DNA from: Phlebopus portentosus
Lineage: Eukaryota; Basidiomycota; Agaricomycetes; Boletales; Boletinellaceae
NCBI GenBank assembly: GCA_037892935.1
Contig: JAYXKI010000017.1
Coordinates: forward strand, 496,001 to 560,000
Direction: 5' to 3'
Length of the DNA stretch: 64,000 nt
The position numbers and the translations under genes are program-made. The notes beneath the pieces were generated by a model that was given only the letters and a program-made list of their open reading frames with translations, made no database searches and had not been told where the DNA came from. Of the stretch, positions 1 through 13,500 are shown piece after piece (positions within the stretch are counted from its first letter, which is position 1; each line of letters opens with the position of its first letter).

Positions 1-262
1 CCTTGAGAGCCACGCGTCGAAGAAATTCACCACCATTTTCCATTTATTTCGAACCATCATCGTGTAATCGATGCAAAGATATGACCATAGTTTTCCATTT
101 GCAAGTGCTAGAGACCGCCAACCCCGACAGACTTGCGAATGTAGAGAGGCACAGATATTGATGCTTCATAAGGAGTATAAAGCTTGTCAAGCTTGAGTCT
201 GGCAGAGACTGCAAGAAGATATCGTAGAGGATCTCGGGAGGAAGTGACTCCATGATGGCCAT
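1..262 (-). pseudogene. F-box protein fragment, frameshifted, runs off the left edge
   Basis: Read on the minus strand, the fragment opens with MESLPPEILYDIF, a typical F-box helix. The reading then has to change frame to continue with an LDKLYTPYEASISVPLYI stretch, and again for CRGWRSLALANGKLWSYLCI followed by KWKMVVNFFDAWLSR. These segments match the N-terminal part of the agaric F-box-like family, which acts as substrate receptors of SCF ubiquitin ligases. Two frame changes within 250 bp, with no plausible intron between them, point to a decayed copy. The C-terminal part, if present, lies outside the window. A related fragment lies at 3912-4489 on the same strand. Confidence 0.6.
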
Positions 263-824
263 TCGAAGTAAGATTTATTTTGGAGTAAACGATCGAACAG
301 GAAATCCTGCAAACTTGGTTACATGAGCTCGCTCACCATGAACGTATGCGAAATTACGAGTTGGTGTGGAATTTCACTTGAGTTGTCCAACATATGCACA
401 GTCGAAGGTAGTCAGACGTAGGTAAGGACACATGTAGATTACGTGATCAACCATCGCATTTTCCGATAAAATGAGCTCGGCAACATACCTGTACATGATT
501 TTTGTACAAGGGGTACCTGATAAGCTGCTACTCACCGGTCAAAATGTCTAGATTAACTGACTCCAGGCTTTCTGGCAAGGTACATGGATTAGAAGTGAGT
601 AACCTCCTTAATCACAGGTCTGGATTAGATTTCATGCTATATTACTGAAGTTCGTGATAGTAGGTGACGATGGTCATTCCGTCCATAAACTTGATTTTGT
701 TATCCCCCAAAATCAGTTCCAACGACGTTCCATATTACCTTGACTGCACGTTTTCTTAGCTCTGCTCCTAGATACCATTATCAAAAAATATTTTGTACTA
801 TAAATAATAGCAAACAGTTTCTGC
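263..824. other. Intergenic, no gene recognised
   Basis: Between the F-box fragment and the tannase stop codon. No homologous coding segment or repeat was recognised. Confidence 0.5.
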
Positions 825-2683
825 TTAGTCTGAATGAAGCGATTGACCGGTTTGAGCTCCGATCGCCTCCTTCGCGCACATCCATCGATTGCCATCCCAT
901 TGACTCTTCCATGGATACCGGCAATGTTCTCGAGTCGTCTTTCCATCGTCCGATATGCCGATTATCGTATCTGGTGCGCGGCCATTTTCAACCCAATCCA
1001 CTAACGACAAAAGGACATTACTGGGCTGCGTTCCGGGAACCTGGAAATTTTCTTGAGAACTCTCCTTTAGCTTCGTTTGTTTCTCGTCAGTATGTTGCAA
1101 TCTCGATGACCCGATAGATTTTCTTTGTCCGAAGTTCACCGCTCCTTTTCCGCCAATACAATGCTCCATGCCTGGGACAAGGAAGAGCCTGTAAAACTCG
1201 TCAAGCGTCGATGGTTGCAGGCTTAGCGTGCGGGATATGAGGTTGTACAGCGACTTTGCGTTTCCCGACGGGACGAGCTACACCAAGACGATTAATATGA
1301 GCATATAGGGGAAAACCTTGCGGGAGAGCCCTCAACGATACGTACGTTATCGGCTCTACCATGATAGGTGATAATTTTTCCTCCGCGAGCACGGAAAGCG
1401 GATAAGTCTCCATCGAAGGTTGAGATGTTTTCTGGATCAATGGCTTGCATGCGGGCTACATCTGCGAGGCCGAACTGAGAGAAGTCGTAGCTCGAATCGT
1501 TTAGCACGACATATTTCATCCAATCCTAGAAGATAGTTATTGTCTGTAACGGCCTGGAGATCTATGCAAAGGGGGACCCACCTCTGTATAGGCAAATGGC
1601 TTCCCGGAGAACAAGGCCCATTTACCGAAAGATGCATTCTCGGCACCCGGGTCGAATCGCGGGAAGAGGTGATCGCCACCTAAGCCGTACAACGGCGAAT
1701 AGACCTTGCGCAACGCCTCTACTTGGATCTTCGACAAACAGTTTTCGTTGCTTCGTCCTTCACACAAAAGCGTTTCTGGAACGAAGTCGCAAGCATCTGG
1801 CTCTGTAATGATCCCGTCTATTACGCCGTCCAGACCATCGCATTGGCGAAAGATCTCCTCTGAAACTAAGTCCCAAAGGTGCGAAGGAATAAAATTCGCA
1901 CTTTTGTCTCCGTGAGGAGCTCCAAGATATTTTGTTATCATGCCGCTCCAGCCCATCAGGTGATTGAAGTTGGTTACAGGCGCGCCGGCAAGTACACCAT
2001 CGAAGTCCGATGGATAGTGCAGTGCGGCGTACATTCCTTGTCGACCGCCCGTTGAGCAGCCCATGTAGTAAGAACGACGCGGACGGCGTTCATAGTAGGC
2101 CGCGACAAGCTCTTTCCCGACAGCAGTCTCGACGTGGATAGCACGAGATGTGAAATCTTCAAGAATTTCGCTGTTATTTGCAAATAGAACACCAGAATTT
2201 CCATCGTGTCCATTGTTTGAAGCAATGGATGCGAATTCAAGTGAAGAACCGTAGTCTAGGTTGATGTAGTCTATACCTGATAAGCGAAACCCCGTTAGAT
2301 GAGGCGCGATTTCGAGAGCAAAGTATAGACATACAACCACCAAGGCCGCCATTTCCTAAAGCCAGAAACCTGCCACTCCATGACGTAGGAAGCCATGCTT
2401 CCGCCGTGACCGCAGACACGCTCGACGTGTTCACGACGAATTGGACTCGACACAACGGCTCGCTTATTTGGGCAATCGGGGTACAGACTCCAAGCGTTTC
2501 GACTTCCGTCGCATTTTCATAGTAAGTTGCATTCAGGATAATCGCGCTAATACTCGATAGATCGATTTCGCGCAGAGAATTACAAGCAGCCGCTGGATCG
2601 ATTTCATACTGACTGGGAGCTAATAAAGATAGAGCTGGAGCCAGAAATCGCCACTTCGACGCTGCCTGACGTAGGAAAGACAT
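825..2683 (-). CDS. Tannase/feruloyl esterase family protein (intact copy)
   Basis: Secreted serine esterase family (tannase and feruloyl esterase) that hydrolyses esters of gallic or ferulic acid in plant material. The ATG is at 2683; the nearest upstream in-frame codon is only GTG. The N-terminus has a hydrophobic stretch (RFLAPALSLLAPS) consistent with a signal peptide. The nucleophile motif GCSTGGRQG is clear, and the C-terminal GMEHC-GG motif with the catalytic-region His and Cys is present. The tail CRYPWKSQWDGNRWMC is the usual family ending. Three introns restore the frame: about 2363-2287 (GLGG to IDYINLDYG), about 1579-1525 (FAYTE to DWMKYVV), and about 1353-1284 (GRADN to LVPSGNAKS). 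All key motifs are in frame. A broken paralogue lies at 38151-39780 in the opposite orientation. Confidence 0.85.
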
Positions 2684-3082
2684 CACTTGTGGAGAAGTTG
2701 CGAGAATCTAGTAATAAATGGAGTGCGATACAGCGGTGCGTGCGTTACCAAGGGTCATGCTGTTGTCCACGTAACGGTCTAGGCGAAGTCGAGTCGTATA
2801 GGGCTGCTTAGTAATCAAGTGCGTCTGAAAAGGATTCGTTCACATCACGTGCCCTTGTCTAAATGGTTGGTTTGGTTTTATTCAAACAAGCAATCGCAGG
2901 GGTAGTCTCGAAAAAGTCACCATGCCGCATTTGTGCAACGGTTCTGAGATGATCACAGTCGTATTTAATGTACTAATGTACGAATGCGAGGGGTACCCTT
3001 CGTTATTATAATATTACCCTGGAGCTACTGCAAGGCTACACAATGAAGGACTATTACTTGAAAGCTTAAACACAGAAACGTA
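2684..3082. other. Intergenic, promoter side of the tannase gene
   Basis: About 400 bp upstream of the tannase ATG. No coding match was found. It should contain the tannase promoter, but no clear TATA element was identified. Confidence 0.4.
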
Positions 3083-3496
3083 TCAGGCCCTGTTCGGAGG
3101 ATCTGGAGGGAAGCAATTGCAAAGCACATAATTCTCATCTCTAGCTATCAATTGCTCCTTTCTGACCTCGAAACATTGCTGCAATACCTCTGTATACCGG
3201 CCGATATCGGACACGTCGATTATAGCAGACTGAGCAGAGGTGGGAATGTCAATGTCAAGGTAGCCAAAGGTTCTCTTTCCGAACGACTTTTGAATTGTTG
3301 CCCGGAGCCTCATCATATTTATCAATGCTCCTATTACACTCGTTGGCTCCTTTGAGAGGTATAAGACTGCATAGATGAAGAATCTTGAGTTCGGGGCCGA
3401 TGCAACGCTCGACGGGCCACTTTGTTCTCCTCGTTCTCTCAAATTCCTATCACAAGCTCGGGAAAGAAGCATTCCGATATAAATACGTTCGAGCAT
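3083..3496 (-). CDS. Hypothetical protein, function not recognised
   Basis: An open frame on the minus strand ends at 3083. The first ATG inside it is at 3496 (MLERIYIGMLLSR) and the frame stays open upstream to 3535, so a 5' exon may be missing. The protein is about 138 residues with alternating hydrophobic segments (SRFFIYAVLYLSKEP, SVIGALINMM) and ends CNCFPPDPPNRA. I do not recognise a family. It lies between the tannase gene and an F-box relic and may itself be a relic. Confidence 0.3.
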   Translation of the reverse strand: MLERIYIGMLLSRACDRNLRERGEQSGPSSVASAPNSRFFIYAVLYLSKEPTSVIGALINMMRLRATIQKSFGKRTFGYLDIDIPTSAQSAIIDVSDIGRYTEVLQQCFEVRKEQLIARDENYVLCNCFPPDPPNRA

Positions 3497-3911
3497 CGTA
3501 TATATCCCAGATACGGCGACAGTCGTAGTATTCAAATGACTTGCCCTTCCTCTGCCTCTGTGAAACTATCGTATACCCAAACATATTAGGGGCAGCTTCG
3601 AGCGCTGGGAAGAAATTGAATCATATTCCCTCTTCGACGGGCTTGAATAGTATAATGCTTCTAGACATGGTAATGCCACATGATCAATGATTGTCGCCGG
3701 AACTTCTCTGTCTTCCAGCTTGAGAGCTCAGAGGCAAGGCAAAATAAGATGAGGATGATGGCCATGTCGATCCGAAGAAACCAAGTCATGCCAGTGCGTA
3801 AATTTTGGAATCAAATTTCATGAGGAACGGGGTATTTTTAGAAATCCAAACTTATTTCGACTACGACTTTCAGTACATCCATACCTGGAAGAAAACTCAG
3901 AATTTCTTCTG

Positions 3912-4489
3912 CTAAACAGGCACGACGGTTTTCCGATAATTTATAGATCGGAATTGCTGTAGAGTTCGAGGCTCTGTAGGTGCGAGAATTGCGCGATATT
4001 GATAGTAGCACTCATTGAAAGGTTGACACGAAGGGGGAGTTAAACCGGGCATCTTGGTCATATCTAGTCCTAAAACCTTGTCGAAAATATCCATGCCGTA
4101 CAAGGCAAAATTCACATCCCATCGCCGGTACTGTTATGAAAGCAACTTCCTGATCATGTACTCGACGCGACGACGATCATCGACACTCACTCAATGAATA
4201 GTGAAACAAATAGGAGGTCGGAGGTCTTTTTGAACTGGAGAGCCACGTATCGAAAATGTCTACCAGCATCTTCCATTTACACAACTGTCCGACAGAAACG
4301 AAGAGAGATGCAAAGATGCGACCACAGTTCCCCAAACGACCAGGCCAGAGATCTCCAAGCTCGGCAGACATGCAAGATGTAAAGAGGCGTGGAGATTAAT
4401 GCTCTATAAGGTATGTCGAACTTATTAGTCAAGAGTGGCGAAGGCCGCAAGAAGATATCACAAAGGATTTCAGGAGCAAATGCCTCCAT
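3912..4489 (-). pseudogene. Truncated F-box protein gene, one frame break
   Basis: The minus-strand ATG at 4489 gives MEAFAPEILCDIFLRP, then the F-box-like family stretch ISTPLYILHVCRAWRSLAWS and ELWSHLCI. The frame must then shift by one to read CKWKMLVDIFDTWLSSSKRP, near 4290. An intron of about 60 nt (donor GTGAGTG near 4190, acceptor before 4130) joins this to a last exon that begins YRRWDVNFALYGMDIF and stops at 3912. The product would be short for this family, whose members usually carry long LRR-like C-termini. The frame break and the short length suggest a pseudogene or a truncated paralogue of the 1-262 fragment. Confidence 0.55.
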
Positions 4490-4829
4490 ACTGACCGTTC
4501 AAAACAAGGGTATGTTTCAGGTAAACGACGGATGGAAAGATCTTGCAAGCATCTCCGTACTCACTAAGAATAACTCTGTACTTACACCAGACCTAAGGTC
4601 ATAGACGATTACGAAATTGCGTCAGGTATAATTGCCAAATGGACCCTTTATGTAATAATCTTTAAGCCTAATCCTTATTTACGGATTACTATTGTTACTG
4701 TAACTCTTTATTGAGGGCGCTTGTGAATGCAACAATGGTTCTGAACATCTACGGTTCCGAATAGGGTCTCCTAACAGTACCTCAGGACTGGTGAGCCAAT
4801 GACTATCCATATTAAATAGGTGAATGAAT

Positions 4830-6874
4830 TCACGGAATCTCCAATAAATCCTGTGCGAATTTCTCAAGCCCGACAATCCGGAATCGATCTCCATAAGGCC
4901 CGTCCAACTTGACCTCCACGTCTGTTCGCCCATTTCCGGCGGTGCCTCCGACAGAACTGGTAGTCCCAGACCCACCGAACTCTTTGACCCATGCCTTACT
5001 TAAACCATACTCCCACGCGTACAATTCCACTCGCCATCCTTTCTTTAGAGCAGTACGCACAGCGCCGAGGAATCCATCTGCATTGAACTGTCCTACATTT
5101 CCATCCCCTGTGGCAAGCACAATAGTTGAGCCGGAGGGAGGAGGTGAGTCTGCGTCTGCGAGAGCTTGATGTAGTTTTAATTGCAAGAGCTCGTCGACAC
5201 CTTGCTCACGATACCGAATGCGACCTGCGCTTCCGCTTCCGGCTCCGCTAGCGATGGGAGCCAACGATGACGGCCCACTAACTGGTGCATGAGTGTACAC
5301 GCCCGAACCCCTCTAGTAGCCGTTGTTAAAGACGAACTTCGCGAGTGGCCGTTTGCATTCTTTGCAGCAGAAGGAGGGAGGGCCGGACCTGGGTCAGAGT
5401 CAGCGCTACCTGTCGCAGTACCCGAACTCATGGCGCCGCCACTTCGCTTGTTCTTAGCAACAACTTCTCGGGCGACTGCACGATCAAGTCCGTCACCGAG
5501 GTCCGGAACACGTGCGTACACACGCACTTCGTATCCAAGTCGTTCTGCACCGTCCATCGGCTGATACAGCGGAGAGGAGGTCGCAAGAACGCGCCGCGCG
5601 ATGGGCCGACCACGTTCTAAGATGAGCGTTAGAGCTGCATGCGACAAATGGGTTTTCGAACGTCGGGAAGGATGAACAGGGAACCTTCGAAGGTGATTGA
5701 GGAACCCGATCAGGATGTTAGAACTGTGATTGTCGATAGATAAGATACAAGCAATTAAACTCAATGCTGTGACTTACTGATCAACGAAGACATGGATGAG
5801 TGGATCGTCAGCGCCTTCTGGCGGCCGACCGCGCGGATCAATGAATCCATCTTCTCCAGGAGCATCGTTCAATAGGACGGAGGACAGATACCGTGCATCT
5901 TCAGTAAATAGCATGCGCAATTTCGTGGCGAGAGTCCGAAGACGAAGAACACGAGCATCAGGCGGTGTCGGAATAGTGACTCGGAGACTGGGAGTTGAAC
6001 GGCTATGGCTGAGTTTCGGATGTACTGGGATAGTCGCAGAGGTACCAGGAATTGTCACGGTCATCGGATCCTTCCTTTACCTTTGCTAGCAATGTTGCGC
6101 AAGCGACGGCTAGTACCATGCGGAGGAGTGGCAGGCACGGACTTGCCATGAGACCAATATTCTCCAGACGAAGAGCCGTCAAGGGCATCTCCGACCGGCG
6201 TAGCCACACCCTCAGCATCAGCTTCACCATCTCCGTCTGCATCCAAATCGACATTCGCCCCGCTTGTACTAGCACTCATACTCGATACGTGGTTCTTGTT
6301 TCGTTTCCTCCGACGTCTTCGGCGAGGTTCAATAACATGTCGCCAAGCACTCTCGCTTGTCGAAGCCTGAGATTGGCTAGATTGACCACCCTTTAGGCCA
6401 GCTTCTCTCTGAGCGGTGAGCTTGGCTCTTTCTGCGGCAAGAAATCCAAGCACATCATCAAGATACCCGAGAGAGGGTTGATCAATTCCATCCTTAATTT
6501 CCGCATTGTTACCGAAGTAATCGCCTTCACCATCGGAGTCGGAATACGATACAGAGCCGGATTTCGTCCAGACTGTTCTTGACTCCTCTCCGTCGGAAGG
6601 AGATACCACTAATGATGAGGTAGGGGTGCCGACTCGAGGAATGACAGGGGCTTGGCCGCGAGGCTGAAATTCCTGACGCAATACTTCAAAGACAGCGGAA
6701 AGTTGTCCAAGATCCGCCGGTTCTATACGAGATACTATCAGTCTTCCTAAAAGAATCATATGCTAAGATGCACTCGCCATCAGACGTCTGTCCTTCACTT
6801 CCAAATGAGTTACTCGACGAGAACGGACTGAAAGGCGTCGGTGAGAACGCAGTAGTATCTGAGTTTCTGTCCAT
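4830..6874 (-). CDS. NYN (PIN-like) domain protein, putative RNase
   Basis: Five exons on the minus strand. The ATG at 6874 has a good context (G at -3 and +4). Exon 1 ends at 6774, exon 2 is 6722-6081, exon 3 is 6024-5778 and exon 4 starts at 5723. A further intron, not resolved here, lies near 5430-5290, and the stop is at 4830. The NYN fold is visible as IHVFVDHSNILIGFL (first acidic site, created by the 5777-5724 intron), YEVRVYARVPD, then VDELLQLKLHQALAD, STIVLATGDGN and GWRVELYAWEYGLS. The TGDGN segment holds another metal-ligand Asp. NYN proteins are predicted metal-dependent endoribonucleases. The first 280 residues are low-complexity, rich in Ser, Gly and Asp, with a basic run PRRRRRRKRNKN that may bind RNA or direct nuclear import. 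The domain call is confident; the substrate is unknown. Confidence 0.8.
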
Positions 6875-9800
6875 AGCAGTCCTATGCTTTGCACATAGTA
6901 GACTCAATGCAGTGATCCAACCCGTTGTTGCCTTAGGTGATGGCTGTTGGAAAGAAAGAGACGGCGTTCATCGTTTGCAAGTTAAACGGCTGTCGGACAC
7001 GCCTTCGCCTCGCGGGATCAGCATCCAAGGGGACATGACCATATAAGGAAATAGAGTTCGGTTATTTGTTCCGGGTACCGGCATTCGGATCAAAGACTCG
7101 GATGTCGATTTTGCTCCCGCCTCATAACTAGCGAATCCAGACAGTGCCAACTGGTGAGTATATCTCTCAGAGATGCAGTATTCGCGCTGCTAATAGTGAA
7201 TCGTTGGTTTATCCATCTCGCTGGAATCATGTATTCGTCCAATTATATCTAAAGCATTCCCGGAAAGCCATTCACTTTCATTCTCGATACCTTCGTAGAG
7301 TCTCGATACTCAAAGCATGATAGCATGCACGGCTTTAGCGTGCTGATACATGACTTTTCAGTACAGTTATAAGGACTATGGTACGCTAATCAAGTATCCC
7401 CAGTTTCACTCGAAATGCATACCGACAAATGCTTCGTTACCGGATAAGAAGAACGCAGCAATCAACTCGTGCCAACAAGTTCCTGGAGGACCAATAGTTC
7501 CAGTGTGCGCCAAGACGTATCTAAGTGAGATAACTGATAATTCCTGTGGAAAAGGTCTTAATTATACTGATTTGGCGTGAACGACTATTCCAGAGGGTCC
7601 GCGTAAGGCATCAACACATAAGACTAGACGTCCCACTCTCTCACTCTCTAGTTCGACTCTGAAAATCGACTGTCGGCCGATTAGGTACAGTAGTCCGCGA
7701 TTATGTATTGTTCATCCGAAATCTGATTGGACTAGGCTGGACTGCGCAAACATCTACGAGTAAACCTTTGGGCGCCCTCAACCTTCCGTGGAAATCCGAA
7801 CTCCACCACCCTCCTTGCCTTCTGGTATTCAAGGTGAATAATGCCGCGATGCTTGCTATACTTGTCAGCGACCGTTGGCGTAGGTCCTTCGGCTCACTCC
7901 GTGGTTGTGCTTGACTACGACTTTGGATGCTCGTTCTCATCAGGGCGAGTAGTCTGGTACAACGATCTGCGATCACTTGCTCTGGGAATGGCACTGCGTC
8001 CGCGTCGGGAGTCTATAGGCCCTTTGGACCGCAGGACCGGCTCATCTCGTCCTCCGTCCTTGTCGTTGCCCTCTCCTTGTCCGGCATGCGAAGATTACAG
8101 GAAAAATGACAACTGTTCAGTGTCTTTCATGATCCGATAACAAGGACGAATGAATGCCCCTCTCGAGAAGACCAAATTAAATTGACTTGCTTTCCGTACT
8201 TTGCGGCTGGATAAGATGGTCGCTGGAGATGAAGATAATGATCGTTGCGTTGATCAAGGAAAATGACACGCTGATTCTGGGGCCTGGTCTTTATCAACGA
8301 TCGCGATTCCTGTATCTAACAATACAGCAAATTCTACTTTGAGCCATTAACGCTCTTCATATTGTCCAGCGAGCGGGCAAAAGCGAGGCGATATCAACAG
8401 TACCGAGATCGGGTAAGTATCTTTCGCAAAGCGCCTTACGCGACCTTGTAGTATTGTCTTCAAATGCTATGGCCTTGAGGTTTGCGGCTAAGATATCTCG
8501 TACAGAAAAACCTGATGCAAAAGTAGGTAGCCACTTGGGGAAAAGCAATTGAAACATACGCTACCTCGCCTTTACGGGGGCTCTAAAGCACATCACGTCG
8601 CATGTTCCCGCGCTTTTCAAGTTCTGAAGGCTGCTTATTGTTTATTCGACTATCCTATCTTCCGAGCGCTCAAACTCGTTGTATCCTCAATCGATCTCTC
8701 CGGAGATTCTGGAGAGCCTACGTTTCGAATTTTGACAGCAACCGTCATGCAGGCTCGCAAATCATTGTAGGTTTCATTTCTAGTCGATTTTCAAAAGCTC
8801 ACTTCGGAGCGCCTTTACGGAGCGAATCTCAAACCTCGTCTGCGGGTAGACTCGGCTTGTAGTATCGCAATGATTTAGTCTTGTTATATGCCGAGAAATG
8901 GTCACGAAACTGTTCTCGATCCATCGTTAATGACGGCCGACAAGAGGCGATTTCGCATTGGATAGTGGTAGTCTATTGAGTGCCACATTACCTTTCGCCT
9001 CATTTCACGCGGCTCCCGTCTCTTTACCGAGATGTTCTGAATTCTGTGATAGCAGCTAAATTGAACACAACTGATTCAAGTATGTATGGAAGAACCAATC
9101 TCCGAATCTCTTTGTATTGATATTTCCAATAAATGCAGCGATGGCTTAGGACTACATACAGATATCTTCAATATCAATCTGTTGCGCTGCTAAAATACGT
9201 ATTCTAGGACCCGTTCTTCGGCTCGAACGAGAGCTCTCATTCACCGAGCCCGCCGAAGGCACTTTCTCGGACATCAAAGAACAGCCGGACCAAGGCACAT
9301 GCACTCAGATATAACACGAAATGACCGAAGAAGCTGATTATAGTCCTTGCTTTCTGCTTTCTTTGCGTTTACATCTCCCTGTCGCCAAGGGCCCCAGATT
9401 TCCGGTGCAGAGCATTTCAAAATCGGAATGATCATATGGCTCTATGCTTTATAAAGCAATGTTAGTGGCTAAGTCTTCTTCGCATCCATCTGGGGATTTC
9501 CGTGCCGTGAATGCACAGCTCGATCGGACTCTTGCAGCCAAGTTTGTTAAGTCGAATATGAAGTTGATTCTCGGTAGAAAAACCTGACTCTCCCCTCTTT
9601 TTGGACTCCTCATTTCTCTGGCGTTGATGCGCGTATTGGCGAGAGTCTTGTAACTCATTTCTATCTGGAAGTGGCACTATCCTCCTGGCACACAACTTGC
9701 GAAAGCCGCGTTGTTGATTTACGAGACAAGGTGGACAGCGCCCATGTTGTCCAGCTTCCGCGTTTCCCTTTCTTAGCAAACGAGTCTGCCACGGCGTATT

Positions 9801-10581
9801 TCGATATCCGTAAATTCGTGGCAAGGCTCTATCGGTGACCAGTATTGTCCGAGGCTTTTCCCCTAACCCCGACTCAGGCTCGATGGTCTTGTCGAGCGCT
9901 GGATTCCTAGTACTCGAAACGATTTGTATTTTGTTCTCGTACTGACTGACTTGCCGATGATGTCCTTCTCTTCATCATGAAATCAATGCAAACAACCGAG
10001 ATCGCCCTCATTTTACCCTTTGTCCAGGATGCGCGCCATCACCCGGTAGATCAGTGTTGCGAAAACCCTATTTAGCGTTCCTATTCTACGAGCGTGCACC
10101 GTTATGCATTTGACCCTGATGAACGGTTGCAGATCTATACTTACGATTCGTACGACCATCAATATGAATTCTTGTCCTTACCACATCCGCTGCCAGAGGT
10201 TTGTTTTGAGCCGTGGTCCAATCATTTTGTAAAACGCGTTTGATGTTAAAGTTATACTATAATTTATTACGCACATTGCTACACGGAGGAGGGGTAAGAA
10301 CATTTTAGCCGAGTTGTTCTGTACAGTAATGAGAATGACACGATTCAGATCGTAATGATACAGAGCAACTTGTGGTCCACTAGTCTAAATTTGAACGTGC
10401 AGTTCACAGCTACAAATACAGTGATTAGGTAGCTACAATGGAGATGGTCAGAAGAGCGCTTGAGATCAGAAAAACAATCAGGTTCTGTTGAAAGAATGAG
10501 ATGGAGATGTTGTAGATGTGATTTGAGAAGACATGAAAGCGAAGTTCCCTCCTTTCGGTAGACTAGGGAACGTTTAGAGTA
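6875..10581. other. 3.7-kb stretch without a recognisable gene
   Basis: Several open frames of 60-120 codons occur on both strands (for example 7350-7580 and 7841-8140 on plus, and 9462-9824 on minus). None shows a family motif or a coherent exon chain. The plus-strand stretch near 7927-8109 (MLVLIRASSLVQRS) faintly resembles a hydrophobic fungal membrane-protein segment, but I could not extend it. The region may hold eroded genes or mobile-element remains. Confidence 0.5.
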
Positions 10582-13500
10582 CTACCTCCTGTGATACTGT
10601 TCAACGCGGATGATACTCTTCTTCCTTCGATATCTAGGACGAGCCATGAGCTCCGGTGAGGGACCTGAAAACAAACAAGCGAACTCACTGCCGATGGCGA
10701 AAACAGTTCCGAAACGTTTCAAGCTCGACTCCAGGATGTTGATTTCAGAAACTAGATTGGCTTTGGCCGAAGGCTGAGAGACGGCGCAAATGCGTCTGAG
10801 CTCCCGTAGCAGAACATCACTCGCAAATGTCCAACATGGCTGTCGAGTCAACACTGATCAGCAACCAAGAAGAAGGGGACGATAAGCAAATCACTTACAG
10901 CGATAATTGGCTCCAGAAATGGGAAGTCGTCAGGAGCAATGCAACTCGCTATTTTCGTGACCTCGCGTGCGGATGATAGGCATCTATCAGCCGCCGCGCA
11001 TGCCATGCCCGCGAACCCAACAGGTGTCTGGTCCGTCTGGTTGAAGTCTACGTCGGAGAATACGCATTCATAGCCAAGCAAGCCATCCATGATCCCCTGC
11101 ACCGTTGCTCCCGGGGAGTTCTTGATACCTCTGAATAGCGCGGTAGGATCATCGATGTATCCCTCGTTGTATGCCTTCTCCGCGAGTCTTTCGTAAAGAC
11201 GTATGTTGGCTGTATGTACAAGTGTGTGTGTCGTGAACTGGGATGCCTTCGAGAACGAAGCTGGGCCGAATCCGCGTTGAATCAAAGGAGGAAGCATCTT
11301 GATGAACATCGACAGCGTCCGCTGCAGCGTTGCAAAGGAAGAAACAAGGCCTTCATTGGGGTTATCTGAAGGATATTTCTTCGTATCAAGGTATCACTTT
11401 GCTCAATGGCAGAAGATACATACAAGGATCATGCAATGATGCTACACGAGAGGCCGCCTCGAATAGAGCAGTACTTTTTGCGCGTAGCTGAAGGACGGAT
11501 TGAGTCGGATGTCCGTCAAACCCGGAAAGGAAATCTTCTACAGGAGATCCAGAAGGGAGTAAGGAGGAGCCGTCATCCTGAGGACCCTCAAACTGAAGAA
11601 TAACGAGCAACAACTTCAGTCAGAAGACCGTCACAGATGCGTGGGACACGTACAAGTAATAATCCCCAGTCTCCCGGCCAGGCTGTGGTGGTTACCGTCC
11701 TTGAATCCTTGTCCATTAGTATGTTGCCAAGTTTCGAAGCGTCACTTCGAGCGGCTGCCCACTGCGAACTTGCTGCTGCTAACCGCCCAGCCCCGCTCCA
11801 CGCGCGATCAAGCACGAAAACGTTCCAAAATACGTGATGCCGCTCAAGCGCAGAGTTTAAGTTTGGTGGGTATGGAAGCAAATCCGTACCGGGGTTTGAA
11901 ACACGAGAAGACCGGGAGTCGAATAGGAGTCCAGCGCTACTGGAGGGCGAATCCCTCCATAGGCGAGGGTCAGGAGAACGATGGAGTCCCGCACATATCG
12001 CAAGTCGACTTGCCGTACTCGCATGATATGAGCCTTCCAATGTACGGCCTTCAGCGAAGAAATACGTCGCGAGCATCGTACTGATACTTATCGCAATCAT
12101 CATGTTATAGCGACCATCTCCAGTAGGGTCGGTTGCTGAACTTCTTTGGGAAGGCTGAAACTCTAAAGGAACAGCAAGAGGCGCGCTGAGCAAGGCAGGC
12201 AATCCCGCAAGTGTATCTCGCAAGAATTGATGCTTTCGTGCATTGATGGACTTGATAGGAGAGAAATGCGCCCCCCAAAGGAGAATGCAATTCATGGCAC
12301 ACGCAATGGACGAGCTCAGATCAGCCGCGTTGAAGGAGAGAATATCGACAATCCTTGAAGACAGAAGCGACAAGCCTGCTTGCTGTGAATGAGCAACAAA
12401 GAGGTCGATTCTGCCCGAACGGTCAGGAAAAACTACCGTGAAGGCATGTAGGAGGAATCGTGTGCTCACAAGTGCTCAAGCACGGCAGGAGATAGATCTC
12501 CATCATCACCGATATCAACTGTTTGAAATTCATCGGATGAATGACAAGATTTCAGGACTGTGAATGTGAAACTGTGAAACGCACGAGACGAATTTTGGGA
12601 AATACGATGCTGAGGCTCCGGGTGAACTGAAACGTTCTAGAAACAGAGCCATCAGCACGATGTTGTTTTCCATCATTGCCAAGCAACAAGCGTCCTACTC
12701 ACTTGCATTCCATGCGTAGGGACAGCCATCTCAAAATGAGACGTAGCATCAGGCGAGACACCTACAGAAATGTCGGTGTTCGGTACCATGTATGGTGAAT
12801 GTACCGTTGGGCTCTGTTGGTACCCGTACGTGAAAGCGTATTTCGGATGAAACGGGAGCTCCGTATGGGAAAAATCGCTAGTCGATGGCGTCGAACGGCC
12901 GGAGCGGGAACTGGAATGTGAGCTGATGGATATACTGGTAATGTCGAAAGGGCGGTTATTCGGGGTCTGCATATTGCTGCTCATCGCACTGACTCCTGGG
13001 TCGGGTGCTGCGTTTCCAGGATCATAATTGCTCAACGCAAAGCTATGGGCATTATCTTGACTGGTGACCGAGCTGGATACGTTCTGATCGTAAAATTCGT
13101 TGCCGTTAACCCTCGGCTGGGAATGCACCCGCTCGGGGGCAGAGTTGCTCCGCGAGAGGTTGACGTTGGAATTTCTGGTGCTTGAAGCTCTGCTCGTATA
13201 CGCGCGAGGATAGGACGGGGCTCTTCCATTTTGTCCGGTTCGCTTCGCTGCTTGAAGGTCCCGGTAACGCTTCTCGAGCATTGCAAGGCGCTCGTAAAGC
13301 ATCTGCGTGCTCGTCTTGTTGATGCCGTCATCGTACTCGCATTCATTGGCTCGCTCCGCCCGGATGCACTGAAAGCATGACGGCTTCACACCATCACATC
13401 GCTAGGCGGAATCAATAAAGCGTGATTAGCACATTGGCTCCACAACAGAATCTGTGATGAGAAAACGATGGAATGGCCAAGGAAGCCTAGGAATTCAGGG

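Noticed and set aside
5177..5620. Several plus-strand frames opposite the NYN gene
   Set aside because: The minus strand carries the conserved NYN segments; the plus frames are shadows of GC-rich coding sequence.
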